A program made the position numbers and the translations under genes. DNA of 64,000 nt, taken from positions 101,366-165,365 of the forward strand of contig JAGYKW010000003.1 of NCBI GenBank assembly GCA_018401275.1, read 5' to 3'. The stretch's first letter is position 1. Every line of letters begins with the position of its first letter. Source of the DNA: Nitriliruptoraceae bacterium (GTDB lineage: Bacteria > Actinomycetota > Nitriliruptoria > Nitriliruptorales > Nitriliruptoraceae). Below, one piece after another: positions 36,859-46,149 of the stretch. The notes below the pieces were generated by a model, which searched no databases, was not told where the DNA came from, and worked only from the letters and a program-made list of their open reading frames with translations.

Positions 36859-37479
36859 ATGGACAGCGAACCTCCGACGACGAAGCGGGAGATGCGACGA
36901 GCCCTGCTCGCACGACGGCGGAGCATGCCGGCGGCGGCGGTCGCCGCGGCGTCGGACGCCATCGTGGCGCTGCTGCGCGAGCTCCCCGAGCTCGCCACGC
37001 TCGCCGGGCGCGGGACCGAGACCCGCTCCGTGCTGCTCTACGCCGCCGATCCTGACGAGGTCGATCTCGGTGGGCTGATCGACGACCCGCCGGCCGGGTG
37101 GACGGTCCTGCTGCCCCGCGTGGTGGGCGACACGGTCGTCGCCGTCCCGCACGTTCCAGGCGCGCCACTCGACACCGGCTACCGCGGGATCCGCGAACCG
37201 TCGGGCCCACCACTCGATGCGACGAGCAGTGCCGCGATCGCTGCCGTGATCGTCCCCGGGGTCGCGTTCACCCCGTCCGGTGCCCGGCTCGGCCGTGGCG
37301 CCGGCATGTACGACCGCTTCCTCGCCGGCCTCGCCGGCGCCGTGCGCGTCGGGGTGTGCATGGAGGCGTTCGTCGTCGAGGACCTCCCGCTCGAGCCGCA
37401 CGACGTCGCGGTGGACGTCCTCGTCACGGATGCGTCGGTCCGGCGCAGAGCGGACGGCGGCGGCATGATGTCGGCCTAG
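36859..37479 (+). CDS. 5-formyltetrahydrofolate cyclo-ligase
   Basis: This 206-residue protein has KREMRRALLARRRSMPAA, PDEVDLGGLID, PRVVGDTVVAVPHVPG and the family signature VPGVAFTPSGARLGRGAGMYDRF (read here in two pieces). It converts 5-formyl-THF to 5,10-methenyl-THF. TACGAT (36847-36852) ends six bases before the ATG, without a ribosome binding site, so the transcript is probably leaderless. galU and the FmdB gene are its neighbours, the usual actinobacterial order. Confidence 0.9.
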   Translation: MDSEPPTTKREMRRALLARRRSMPAAAVAAASDAIVALLRELPELATLAGRGTETRSVLLYAADPDEVDLGGLIDDPPAGWTVLLPRVVGDTVVAVPHVPGAPLDTGYRGIREPSGPPLDATSSAAIAAVIVPGVAFTPSGARLGRGAGMYDRFLAGLAGAVRVGVCMEAFVVEDLPLEPHDVAVDVLVTDASVRRRADGGGMMSA

Positions 37480-37524
37480 CATCAGCGGACGTCGACCGTC
37501 CCTGCGAGCCCCTGCGAGCCGATC

Positions 37525-37951
37525 ATGCCCACCTACGAGTACCTGTGCCGTTCCTGCGGGGAACGCCTCGAGGTGGTCCAGTCGTTCTCCGACGACTCGC
37601 TGACCGTGTGCGACGCGTGCGGTGGCGAGCTGCGCAAGGTCTTCTCGGCCGCCGGTCTGATCTTCAAGGGTTCCGGCTGGCACGTGAAGGACTACGCCTC
37701 AGGGTCCAAGGGCGCGGGTGGGCCGGGCGGCTCGGGCGGTAGCGCGGGAGGCGGCGGGAGGTGGCGCGGGAAGCGGTGCGTCCGAAGCGTCGACGTCGTC
37801 CGCACCGAAGGAAGCGTCGTCGGGCAGCTCCGCCTCGAGCGACACGAAGAGCGGCACGAAGAGCAGCGCCAGCACGGAGACCAAGGGCAGCACCAAGAGC
37901 AGCACCAAGAGCGGCACCGGGAGCGGCACGAAGAGCAGCGCCTCCGACTGA
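37525..37951 (+). CDS. FmdB-family zinc-ribbon protein, with an apparent frameshift in its tail
   Basis: The N-terminal zinc ribbon is intact: MPTYEYLCRSCGERLEVVQS, two CxxC pairs (CRSC, CDAC) and RKVFSAAGLIFKGSGW. After a Gly/Ser stretch, the typical Ser/Thr/Lys tail (KSGTKSSASTETKGS) continues in the next frame and stops at 37951. The switch lies in the G-rich run near 37745-37775 and needs one base to be skipped. The original frame runs on without a stop into the next gene but gives atypical Arg/His-rich sequence. Function of the family is not established. Confidence 0.75.
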
Positions 37952-38043
37952 CCGGCTGCTGCGGGCTCGGTACTCCGACCCGTCGTCCACAGGTCCACGG
38001 TCGCCCCTTCCGGCCCGCGGCGCTGCACGCTCCACTGCGTCCC

Positions 38044-38724
38044 ATGCCATCAGCCCTCCGCTTCCGGACCCGTGCGCCCGTCGACGGTGCGCCCCTCGCC
38101 TCGACGTGGCTGCCTGGACCACCCCTCCGCCTCCCGGGGGTGGTGGACCGGATCGCGGAGGGCTGGTGGCGACTCACCTCGCGCGGTCGGACCGTCCTCG
38201 CTGCGCTCGCCGTCTCGGCACTGCTGACCGCGGTGCTGCTGCGCGTCGCGCTCGCGCCCTACGGGCCGCCGGTCACCGTCCTCGTGACGACCGCGGACCT
38301 CGAGGTCGGCGCGGCCCTGCTCCCCGCCGACGTGGCGACCGCCCGGTGGCCTCGTGACCTCCTCCCTCCCGCAGCGTTGATGACGCGCGCCGACATGGCC
38401 GGGGCACGCCTCGCCCTGGGGGTGACGGCCGGCACGGTGCTGACCGCACGACACGTGCGTGACGACGGTCCGCTGGCGGCGCTGGCCGCGGGGACGGCGG
38501 CGGTCCCGGTCCCGCTCGGACTGCTGCGCGGCGCCGACGGCGGAGCGCATCTCGACCTCGTCACGGTGCTCGGCGACGGGACGGGACGCACGATCGCGCG
38601 TGACGTGCGGGTGCTCGCCGTCGACGACGACACGGTGTGGCTCGAGGTCAGCCGCGACCGAGCGCCCGACGTCGCCGCGGCTGTGCTGCGGGGCACGCTG
38701 TCAGGCGCGGTCCTTGCGCAGTGA
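38044..38724 (+). CDS. SAF-domain membrane protein (CpaB/RcpC-like)
   Basis: This 226-residue protein has one membrane segment (about 45-67). A SAF-like domain follows: VTTADLEVGAALLPADVATARWPRDLLPP, with ARLALGVTAGTVLTARHV, and a beta-rich end (HLDLVTVLGDGTG, VRVLAVDDDTVWLEV). CpaB/RcpC proteins belong to Flp pilus assembly, but orphan copies beside FmdB are common in actinobacteria and have no assigned role. The frame is open upstream to fmdB; the ATG at 38044 is chosen as the first start after the FmdB stop. Confidence 0.7.
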   Translation: MPSALRFRTRAPVDGAPLASTWLPGPPLRLPGVVDRIAEGWWRLTSRGRTVLAALAVSALLTAVLLRVALAPYGPPVTVLVTTADLEVGAALLPADVATARWPRDLLPPAALMTRADMAGARLALGVTAGTVLTARHVRDDGPLAALAAGTAAVPVPLGLLRGADGGAHLDLVTVLGDGTGRTIARDVRVLAVDDDTVWLEVSRDRAPDVAAAVLRGTLSGAVLAQ

Positions 38725-38822
38725 CCCCGGACGGGCATCGTGCCACACGGCGCAGGTCGGGACTCCTACGCTCCGTCCTCGCCCCCCGCATGGTGCGATC
38801 GCCGCCGTCGGGTCGCTGCCGC

Positions 38823-39684
38823 ATGCTGCTGTTCCAGGCGTTCGTGCTCGGCCTCGTCCAGGGCCTGACCGAGTTCATCCCGATCTCATCGTCGGGACAT
38901 CTCCAGGCGGTGCCGTTCCTCGTGGGCTGGGAGCCCGGCGGCCTCGCCTTCGACGTGGCCCTGCACCTGGGCACGCTCGTCGCGGTCGTCGCCGCCTTCC
39001 GCGCGGACCTGTGGAGCATGGTCCGAGGGCTGCTGCGTCCGCGTGATCAGGGACGCAGCGATGCGCGGCTCGCGCCGGCTGGTCGGGCTGCTCGCTGTCG
39101 CATCCGTCCCTGCGGCGATCGTCGGTCTGCTCGCCCGCGACGCCATCTCGGCCGCGTTCGAGCAGCCGCTCGCGATCGCCGCGTTCCTCGCGCTCACCGC
39201 GCTGCTGCTGTGGAGCGCCGAGCGTCGCCGGACGCAGCTGGGCACCGTCGAGCATGCGGCCGGCGACCTGGCCGCGGTCGGGGTGGAGCTCGACGCACTG
39301 CCGTGGTCGCGTGCGCTGGGGATCGGGGCCGCGCAGGCGCTCGCGATCCTCCCCGGCGTCTCCCGATCGGGAGCGACGATCGCTGCGGGCATGGCGCTCG
39401 GGATGTCGCGCGGTGCGGCGGCGCGCCTGTCGTTCCTCATGCTGCTGCCGGTCACGTTCGGTGCGGCGCTGGTGACGCTCCCCGACCTCGCGACCGCGCA
39501 GCCGGGCACGCTGCCGTTCGGACCCGTCGAGATCGCGCTGGGTGTGGGCGTGTCCGCGGTCAGCGGCTACCTCGCCATCCGGTTCCTGCTCGCGCTGGTC
39601 GCACGGCGCAGCCTGCTGATCTTCGCCCGCTACGTGCTGGTGCTCGCCGCGGTGCTCGCTGCCGTGGCGCTCGTGCGCGGCTGA
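38823..39684 (+). pseudogene. uppP: UppP, undecaprenyl-diphosphatase, interrupted by one frameshift
   Basis: The N-terminal part (frame of 38823) has FVLGLVQGLTEFIPISSSGHL and ALHLGTLVAVV. The rest is in the next frame from about 39060 and has LLAVASVPAAIVGLL, LPGVSRSGATIAAGMALGMSR and the last helices, ending at 39684. Both catalytic motifs are present, and skipping one base near 39055-39075 restores a normal protein of about 286 residues. UppP recycles the lipid carrier of cell-wall synthesis. A sequence error is as likely as decay. GTG or ATG at 38790 are alternative starts. Confidence 0.8.
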
Positions 39685-39728
39685 CGATGCCTCGCCCAGC
39701 TGCCAGCTGACGAGGCCGCACGCGACCC

Positions 39729-41222
39729 TCAGCCGGCTCGACGCGCCAGCTGCTCCGCATCCCGGGAGATCCGACGAGCCATCCGCGGGAACATGAACGA
39801 GTGGACCGGCGACAGGCCGTACCAGTAGACGCGTCCCCACAGCCCGCGCGGGTGGAACCGCGCCTGCTGCTCGAGCGTGCTGCCACCGGCGCCGTCGGGA
39901 CCGATACGGAACTCGAGCCACGCCTCACCGGGGACCTTCATCTCCGCGCGCAGGCGCAGCAGGCCCTCGCTGCCGTCCGCCGGACGCAGCAGCTCCTCGA
40001 CGCGCCAGAAGTCGACGGGCTCGCCCACGGCGAGCTGCTGCGGATGACGCCGGCCGCGGCCCAGCCCGATGCCGCCGACCATCTTGTCGAGTCCTCCGCG
40101 GATCAGCCACAGGAAGCGCGGCGTGTGGTAGCCGTGCGAACCTCCGAGCGACGTGACCGCGTCGTAGAGGTCCTCGGGGGACGCCTCGCATCGGACGGTC
40201 CGGACGTCGCGCAGGATGGTCCCGCCCGCCCAGTCGGGGTCAGCGGGACTGGGCGTCGCGGCCGGGTCGTAGGGCATGCGGACCGCACCGCCCGCTGAGG
40301 CCCAGGTCGTCTCGACCTCGAGGTCCTGCACGCGGCGCAGCGCCTGACGGACCGCGTCGTCGAACGAGGTGCGCTCGAAGGGGATGAGCCGCTCGGCGAC
40401 GTCGTCGCGCACGATGACCTCGTTCACGAGGCTGTCGACGAGCGGGCGCGCGATGCCGGTGGGGAGAGGAGTGACGAGGCCGACCCACAGCGAGGACAGG
40501 CGCGGCGAGAGCACCGGCACCGGGATGATGATGCGGCGCCGCAGCCCTGCGATGGCCGCGTAGCGCTGCATCATCTCCGCGTAGGACAGCACGTCGGGGC
40601 CACCGATCTCGATGATCCGGCCGGCGGTCTCCTCGGCCGCGAGCGCACCGACGATGGTGCGCAGCACGTCGCGCACCCCGATCGGCTGCGTGCGCGTCGT
40701 CACCCAGCGGGGCGTCGTCATGACCGGCAGCACCTCGGTGAGGTGCCGCAGCATCTCGAAGGACACGCTGCCCGAGCCGATCACGACACCGGCACGCAGC
40801 TCGGTGACGGGCACGGAGCCCTCGGCGAGCAGGCGGCCGACCTCGTGACGCGAACGCAGGTGCTTGGACAGCTGGTCCTTCTCGTCGCCGAGCCCACCGA
40901 GGTAGAGGATGCGCTGCACGCCGGCACCGGCGGCCGCGTCGCGCACCGTCGTCGCGCCGGCCGCCTCACGCGCGGCGAAGTCGGGCTGACCGTCCATCGC
41001 GTGGACGAGGAACAGGACCGCATCGATGTCGGCGCAGGCGGCGTCCATCGAGGCCCGGTCGGTCACGTCGCCGCGGACGACGTCGACGCGGTCGCGCCAG
41101 ACCCGAGCATCGAGCTTCGCGGGCGAGCGCACGGCGCAGCGGACGGTGTGGCCCGCGGTGAGCAGCTCCGGGACGACGCGCCCGCCGACGTAGCCGGTGG
41201 CTCCGAGCACGAGCACGTGCAT
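39729..41222 (-). CDS. NAD(P)-binding epimerase-like protein with C-terminal DUF2867
   Basis: The N-terminal Rossmann domain (about 1-290) starts MHVLVLGATGYVGGRVVPEL and has FLVHAMDG, YLGGLGDEK and TELRAGVVIGSGS. The C-terminal half (about 330-497) is DUF2867: HGYHTPRFLWLIRGGLDKMVGG, DFWRVEELLRP, ALEF-type sheet and HPRGLWGRVYWYGL. The combination is a known actinobacterial and proteobacterial type without a settled substrate. The ATG at 41222 follows GAGGAG at seven bases. Confidence 0.85.
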   Translation of the reverse strand: MHVLVLGATGYVGGRVVPELLTAGHTVRCAVRSPAKLDARVWRDRVDVVRGDVTDRASMDAACADIDAVLFLVHAMDGQPDFAAREAAGATTVRDAAAGAGVQRILYLGGLGDEKDQLSKHLRSRHEVGRLLAEGSVPVTELRAGVVIGSGSVSFEMLRHLTEVLPVMTTPRWVTTRTQPIGVRDVLRTIVGALAAEETAGRIIEIGGPDVLSYAEMMQRYAAIAGLRRRIIIPVPVLSPRLSSLWVGLVTPLPTGIARPLVDSLVNEVIVRDDVAERLIPFERTSFDDAVRQALRRVQDLEVETTWASAGGAVRMPYDPAATPSPADPDWAGGTILRDVRTVRCEASPEDLYDAVTSLGGSHGYHTPRFLWLIRGGLDKMVGGIGLGRGRRHPQQLAVGEPVDFWRVEELLRPADGSEGLLRLRAEMKVPGEAWLEFRIGPDGAGGSTLEQQARFHPRGLWGRVYWYGLSPVHSFMFPRMARRISRDAEQLARRAG

Positions 41223-41236
41223 GATCGCTCCTCGTC

Positions 41237-41275
41237 CTGCAGGGGTCGCTGCAGGGGTCGTGCTGCAGGGGGTCG
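41237..41275. repeat. 12-13-bp repeat, three copies, upstream of the DUF2867 gene
   Basis: CTGCAGGGGTCG occurs at 41237-41248 and 41249-41260, and with one extra G at 41263-41275. It lies directly upstream of the ribosome binding site. The rest of the gap to 41401 shows nothing else I can support. Confidence 0.85.
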
Positions 41276-41401
41276 TCCTCTGGGCTCGCCCCCGGGCCGC
41301 TCCCGGGGTCATCCCCCGGTCACAGCGTCATGCAGCGTTCGGAGCGGGGTCGCCCGCCGGACCGTCAGCGGTCGGCGCGCGCCCCCTCCGGTCACCGCCG
41401 G

Positions 41402-42313
41402 TCACAGCGGATCGGTGTCCTCGAGCGTCCAGACCGCCCACGACAGGTACTGGGAGGCGGGGACCCTGTCCAGCGTCGTCGGGTTGACGGCCAGCGCGTA
41501 GCCGCTCTGCGCAGGGATGCGCTTCGCGAGGTCCCTGCGCAACTGCTCGGTCGCCCTCGCGATGCGTTCGTGGGCCCAGTCGCCGAGCGTGTCGTCCCAG
41601 AGCCCGGCGCTCACCGCCGAGCCCTCGGTGAGCACGGCATGCAGCTTCACGGTGCGCTCGTCCGCCTCGACGTACCACTCCTCTGTCGCAGCGACGAGCC
41701 GCATGACATCGGTCGGAGCGTCAGCGCGCCGATGGCTGGCTGCCAGCCGACGGATGCGTTCCCCGGCCGGCGCCAGGACGTCGCGTTCGACGAAGTCATC
41801 GTGCGCGATCCGGCCATACCTGCGCGCGACCCACGCGGCCAGGCGTGCGCGTTGCGGTCCGGTGAGTGGCGCGAGCTGGCGCACGCTGGTGTGCAGCAGC
41901 GCGGTCTTGTCGACGCTGCTGACGTAGAGCAGGTTCGCGACCGGCCACCGTTCATCGTCGGGTCGCAGCCTCGGCTCATCGGGGAACGGGAAGTGCCGCG
42001 GCGAGGAGGGCCCGCTGCGTAGCTGGCGCCAGCGGTCCGCAGTCACGTACGTCAACGGGCAGACGACGATGCAGGGCTCGATACCCGGGTCCCGGACGAT
42101 GTCGCAGTCCTGACTGATGACGACGTACCAGCCCGCCTCGCTCTCCACGGTCAGCGACCACAGGGCCTCGCTGTAGACCTCGGCCGCAGCAGCGGTGGCG
42201 GCCGCCGAGCGTCCCGCGCCGACCAGCGTCACCGCACCGAGCGAGATGAGGTCCCCCTGCCGCAGGGTCCGCAGCAACTGTTCGAGCCGCACGCGATCGG
42301 CCGCGACGGTCAC
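41402..42313 (-). CDS. Unknown protein with a QGD...ISQDCDIV motif
   Basis: I do not recognise the family. The 303-residue protein has no membrane segment or signal peptide. Notable features are RQGDLIS (18-24), the strand GWYVVISQDCDIV (61-73) with a Cys flanked by acids, a Pro-rich HFPFPDEPRL, and an Arg-rich helical second half. Similar SQxCD motifs occur in uncharacterised proteins of accessory gene clusters. It overlaps the stop of the small DNA-binding protein gene (start GTG 42313), so the two form one coupled unit. No transmembrane or nuclease motif is seen, so no function is proposed. Confidence 0.6.
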   Translation of the reverse strand: MTVAADRVRLEQLLRTLRQGDLISLGAVTLVGAGRSAAATAAAAEVYSEALWSLTVESEAGWYVVISQDCDIVRDPGIEPCIVVCPLTYVTADRWRQLRSGPSSPRHFPFPDEPRLRPDDERWPVANLLYVSSVDKTALLHTSVRQLAPLTGPQRARLAAWVARRYGRIAHDDFVERDVLAPAGERIRRLAASHRRADAPTDVMRLVAATEEWYVEADERTVKLHAVLTEGSAVSAGLWDDTLGDWAHERIARATEQLRRDLAKRIPAQSGYALAVNPTTLDRVPASQYLSWAVWTLEDTDPL

Positions 42314-42690
42314 CGCCCGGTCATCACGTGCACACGGCGGGCGGTCGCGAACAGGTCATCGAGCGCGTCCCACCCCGCGCGCTGCCCCACGCTCGTCGCT
42401 GGAACGTCCGCACCGAGGACGGTCGCCCGGGTGTCGCGCACCCTCAGCGCCGAGGCGGAGGGTGACGTCACCTGGCCCGTGCCGAGGCCGCCGTCACGTG
42501 GGAGCGGCTCGGCTCGAAGTCCGGGCGAGGCGCCGAACAGGGCGCCCCGGACCTCCTCCAGAGCGAAACGTCGATGGCCACCGGGCGTCGCGTCGAACGG
42601 GATGCGCCGCTCACGTGCGTACTTCTGCACGGTCGCGGCGGCCAGGCCGAGCGCCTCACCGATCTGGCCCGAGGTCTGATCGCGTCGCAT
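42310..42690 (-). CDS. Small MerR/BldC-type helix-turn-helix protein
   Basis: Residues 5-50 form a MerR/BldC-like DNA-binding domain: GQIGEALGLAAATVQKYARE followed by the wing GGHRRFALEEV. The remaining 75 residues are disordered-looking with a short helical end. There is no effector-binding domain, as in BldC and excisionases. A 14-bp tandem repeat with CCGTNACGG cores lies between its promoter and its start, so it probably regulates its own operon, including the QDCD protein. Confidence 0.75.
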   Translation of the reverse strand: MRRDQTSGQIGEALGLAAATVQKYARERRIPFDATPGGHRRFALEEVRGALFGASPGLRAEPLPRDGGLGTGQVTSPSASALRVRDTRATVLGADVPATSVGQRAGWDALDDLFATARRVHVMTGR

Positions 42691-42703
42691 CAGCCTGCAC
42701 CCT

Positions 42704-42790
42704 CCTGCCGTGACGGGCCTGCCGTGACGGGCCTGCCGTGACGGATGTCACGGTTATCACGAGTGTAACGGTTCGCGGTCCGGTCGTCAA
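42704..42790 (-). promoter_or_regulatory. Sigma-70-type promoter with iteron-like operator for the HTH/QDCD operon
   Basis: On the minus strand, TTGACG (complement of 42785-42790) and TACACT (complement of 42762-42767) are 17 bp apart. Downstream lie three 14-bp units of CCTGCCGTGACGGG (plus-strand sequence; 42704-42717, 42718-42731, 42732-42745). Each has a CCGTNACGG half-symmetric core, and a related core lies nearer the -10 box. The promoter fit is unusually good for this high-GC window. Confidence 0.7.
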
Positions 42791-42817
42791 CCCCTGACAG
42801 GCGGGTCCAGCAACCGG

Positions 42818-44521
42818 TCAGCGACGGGTGAGGGGCTTGTAACGGACCCTGGTCGGGTTCAGCGCGTCCGCACCCTTGCGTCGCTGCAGGTCCTCGGCGT
42901 ACTCCGAGTAGCCGCCCGGGAACCAGGTGACCTCCGAGTCGCCCTCGAAGGCGAGGATGTGGGTCGCGACCCGGTCGAGGAACCAGCGATCGTGGGAGGT
43001 GACGACGACGCAGCCGGCGAAGTCGAGCACCGCCTCCTCGAGCGAACGCAGCGTGTCGACGTCGAGGTCGTTGGTCGGCTCGTCGAGCAGCAGCAGGTTG
43101 GCCTCCTCCTGCAGCAGCTTCGCGAGCTGGATGCGGTTGCGCTCCCCGCCCGAGCATGACCCGACGGGCTTCTGCTGCTCGGAGCCGATGAACCCGAACG
43201 CGGCGCAGTAGGCGCGCGACGCCATCTCGGTCTTGCCGAGCTGCACCCAGTCGCCTCCGCCGGTGATCTCCTCGAACACGCTCTTGGACGCGTCGAGCCC
43301 GGCACGCGACTGGTCGAGGTAGCTGAGCACGACCGTCTCGCCCACCCGCAGCGTGCCCTCGTCGGGGGTGATGACGTCGTCACCCTGCGCGGTACCGGCG
43401 GCCGTCGCGATCATGCGGAACAGCGTCGTCTTGCCCGCACCGTTGGGACCGATGATGCCCACGATCGCACCGGGTGGCAGCGCGAAGCTGAGGTCGTCGT
43501 ACAGCAGCCGGTCGCCGAAGCCCTTCGCGATGCCCTCGGCCTCGACGACGATGTTGCCCAGGCGCGGACCCGGCGGGATCATGATGATCGGCTTGGTGAC
43601 CTGCTTCGGACGTTCGGCGTTGAGCAGCGTCTCGTAGGCGGCGACGCGGGCGCGGGCGCGCGTACGCCGCCCCTGCGGCGTCTGCTTGACGTACTCGGCC
43701 TCCTCCGCGAGCTGCTTCTGGCGCGACGACTCCTCCTTCTCCTCCTTGGCGAGCCGCGCACGCTTCTGCTCGAGCCAGCCCGAGTAGTTGCCCTCGAACG
43801 GGTAGCCGCGCCCGCGGTCGACCTCGAGGATCCAGCCGGCGACCTCGTCGAGGAAGTAGCGGTCGTGGGTGATGGCGATGACCGTGCCCGGGTACTCGTT
43901 GAGGTGGCGCTGCAGCCACCCGACCGTGTCCGCATCGAGGTGGTTCGTCGGCTCGTCGAGCAGCAGCAGGTCCGGCTTGGTCAGCAGGAGCCGGCACAGC
44001 GCGACGCGTCGACGCTCGCCACCGGAGAGCGTGCGCACGTCCGCGTCGCCATCGGGCACGCGCAGCGCATCCATCGCGATCTCGACGGTGCGCTCGACGT
44101 CCCACGCATCGGCCGCATCGATCGCGTCCTGCACGACCGCCATGCGGTCGTAGACCTTCTGCATCGCGTCGTCGTCCATCGGCTCGGCGAGCTGCATCGT
44201 GAGCGCGTTGTACTCCTCGATCAGCGCGACGGGCCCTGCGAGCGCGTCCATCACGTTCTCGCGCACCGTCCGGGTCTCGTCGAGCTCCGGCTCCTGCGGC
44301 AGGTAGCCGACGCTCACGCCCTTGCCCGGCCAGGCCTCCCCGTCGAACTCGGTGTCGACCCCGGCCATGATCCGCATCAGGCTCGACTTGCCCGAGCCGT
44401 TGGGACCGATCACGCCGATCTTCGCGCCGGGCAGGAACGACAGCCAGATGTCGTCGAGGATCTTCTTGCCGCCGGGGACCGTCTTCGACAGTCCCTTCAT
44501 GACGTAGACGTACTCAGCCAC
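42818..44521 (-). CDS. ettA: EttA, energy-dependent translational throttle (ABC-F)
   Basis: This 567-residue soluble protein has two ATPase domains: Walker A GPNGSGKSS and GPNGAGKTT, signatures LSGGERRRV and CSGGERNRI, and Walker B LLLLDEPTNHLD and LLLLDEPTNDLD. The first signature Leu of the second domain is replaced by Cys. The linker contains an Arg/Lys-rich helix (TPQGRRTRARARV). No membrane domain is present. EttA binds the ribosomal E site and couples translation to ATP level. Confidence 0.95.
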   Translation of the reverse strand: MAEYVYVMKGLSKTVPGGKKILDDIWLSFLPGAKIGVIGPNGSGKSSLMRIMAGVDTEFDGEAWPGKGVSVGYLPQEPELDETRTVRENVMDALAGPVALIEEYNALTMQLAEPMDDDAMQKVYDRMAVVQDAIDAADAWDVERTVEIAMDALRVPDGDADVRTLSGGERRRVALCRLLLTKPDLLLLDEPTNHLDADTVGWLQRHLNEYPGTVIAITHDRYFLDEVAGWILEVDRGRGYPFEGNYSGWLEQKRARLAKEEKEESSRQKQLAEEAEYVKQTPQGRRTRARARVAAYETLLNAERPKQVTKPIIMIPPGPRLGNIVVEAEGIAKGFGDRLLYDDLSFALPPGAIVGIIGPNGAGKTTLFRMIATAAGTAQGDDVITPDEGTLRVGETVVLSYLDQSRAGLDASKSVFEEITGGGDWVQLGKTEMASRAYCAAFGFIGSEQQKPVGSCSGGERNRIQLAKLLQEEANLLLLDEPTNDLDVDTLRSLEEAVLDFAGCVVVTSHDRWFLDRVATHILAFEGDSEVTWFPGGYSEYAEDLQRRKGADALNPTRVRYKPLTRR

Positions 44522-44610
44522 GCGACACCCTCCGAGGACACCCCGAGAACAGCAGGCAGGACCGGCCGGACCGCCGGGAGCGGCACCGTAGTCGCCTACC
44601 CTCCCGCGCC

Positions 44611-46149
44611 ATGCCGTCTCCCTACGCCTCCCTCCTCGTGTTCCTGTCCTCGGCCGCCGTGCTCGTCCTCGAGCTGCTCGCGGCCCGGCTGCTCATCCCC
44701 TACGTCGGCAACACGATCGAGACGTACACGGCGATCATCGGCATCGTGCTCGCCGGCATCGCGCTCGGGACGTGGCTGGGTGGCCGTGCCGCGGACCGCA
44801 CCGCGCCGCGGCGGCTGCTCGCCCCGCTGCTCGTCGCCGGCGGTGCGCTCGCGGCGATGACGGTCCCGATCGTCGACGTGCTCGCGGTCGGCCTGCGCGG
44901 CACCGGTGCGGCGACCACCGTGATCCTCTCGACCCTCGCGTTCCTCGCGCCTGCCGCCGTGCTGTCCGCCGTGACGCCCGTCGTCATCAAGCTGCAGCTC
45001 GACTCGCTCGACCACACCGGCAGCGTCGTCGGGCGCCTGTCGGCGCTGTCCACGCTCGGAGGGATCGCCGGATCGTTCCTGACCGGGTTCGTGCTCGTCG
45101 CGCTGTTCCCCACGCGCGCGACGATCCGCGCCGTCGCCGTGCTGCTCGTCGTCGGTGGCATCCTCGTCGCGATCGGCCTCGCACGCAGCGGCAGCGAGCG
45201 CGCGCTCGGACGGCTCGGCGCGGACGGCTCGACCCCGCTGCTCGGGATCGCACCGATCGTCGTCGCGCTGCTCGGGGTCGGTGCATCGCTCACGACGAAC
45301 GGGCCGTGCGAGGAGGAGTCCGCGTACTTCTGCCTCGCAGTGCGCGACGACCCGCAGAGCACGACCGGTCAGGTGCTGTGGCTGGACACGCTGCCGCACA
45401 GCCACGTCGACCCGACCGACCCGACGGTGCTCGCGTTCACCTACACCGCGTGGTACGGCGACGTGATCGGTGCAGTGGCTCCTGATGGCGCGCCACTGCG
45501 TGCGCTGCACATCGGCGCCGGTGGCCTGACGATGCCGCGCTACCTGCGCAGCGAGCATCCCGGTTCGACCCAGCTCGTGCTCGAGCTCGACCCGCTCGTC
45601 ATCGACATCGCTCAGCGACGGCTCGCGTTCGCCCCTGGCGACGACATCACGATCGTGACCGGCGATGCGCGCCGGACCGTCACGCGGCTCGCCGCAGCAC
45701 CGGATCCGGACGCTGCGTTCGACCTGGTCATCGGCGACGCGTTCGGTGGCATCGCGGTGCCGTGGCACCTGACGACGCGCGAGTTCACCGCCGACCTGCG
45801 AGCGCTGATGGCGCCGGACGGCGTCTACCTCCTCAACATCATCGACCACGGTCCGCGCGACCTCCTGCGTGCGGAGCTCGCGACCATCGCGGACGTGTTC
45901 GCCCACGTCGCGGTGCTGGAGCGGGCCGACGAGCGCGGCGGGAACCATGTCGTGATCGCCTCGGACGCGCCGCTGCCGCTCGATGCCGTCCTCGCGCGCA
46001 ACCGCGGTCGCGCGCGTGACGACGTGATCGTGAGCGGCACTGCGCTCGAGGCGCTCATCGGGGACGCACGCGTGCTCACCGACGACCGTGCGCCCGTCGA
46101 CCAGCTGCTCACCCCGCGTCCTCCGACACCGCGTCCCGGGGCGGGATGA
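44611..46149 (+). CDS. Membrane-fused spermidine-synthase-like protein
   Basis: About seven hydrophobic segments (1-215) precede a Rossmann methyltransferase-like domain (about 285-490), with LHIGAGGLTMPRYL, LVLELDPLVIDIAQRRL, TGDARRTV and FDLVIGDAFGGIAVP. This matches membrane proteins fused to a polyamine-synthase domain. The usual GGGDG and D-S catalytic motifs are altered, so the substrate is open. TACCCT lies eight bases before the ATG. Its stop overlaps the start of the ABC exporter genes (ATGA), which suggests that its product is exported or that its membrane part works with the exporter. Confidence 0.75.
   Translation: MPSPYASLLVFLSSAAVLVLELLAARLLIPYVGNTIETYTAIIGIVLAGIALGTWLGGRAADRTAPRRLLAPLLVAGGALAAMTVPIVDVLAVGLRGTGAATTVILSTLAFLAPAAVLSAVTPVVIKLQLDSLDHTGSVVGRLSALSTLGGIAGSFLTGFVLVALFPTRATIRAVAVLLVVGGILVAIGLARSGSERALGRLGADGSTPLLGIAPIVVALLGVGASLTTNGPCEEESAYFCLAVRDDPQSTTGQVLWLDTLPHSHVDPTDPTVLAFTYTAWYGDVIGAVAPDGAPLRALHIGAGGLTMPRYLRSEHPGSTQLVLELDPLVIDIAQRRLAFAPGDDITIVTGDARRTVTRLAAAPDPDAAFDLVIGDAFGGIAVPWHLTTREFTADLRALMAPDGVYLLNIIDHGPRDLLRAELATIADVFAHVAVLERADERGGNHVVIASDAPLPLDAVLARNRGRARDDVIVSGTALEALIGDARVLTDDRAPVDQLLTPRPPTPRPGAG

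Noticed and set aside
37525..38724. One fused FmdB-SAF protein of 399 residues
   Set aside because: The middle of this frame is Arg/His-rich nonsense, while the adjacent frame gives a proper FmdB tail and stop. Two genes with a frameshift fit better.
42704..42745. 14-bp repeats as a CRISPR array
   Set aside because: There are no spacers between units and no cas genes; the repeats are contiguous and sit at a promoter.
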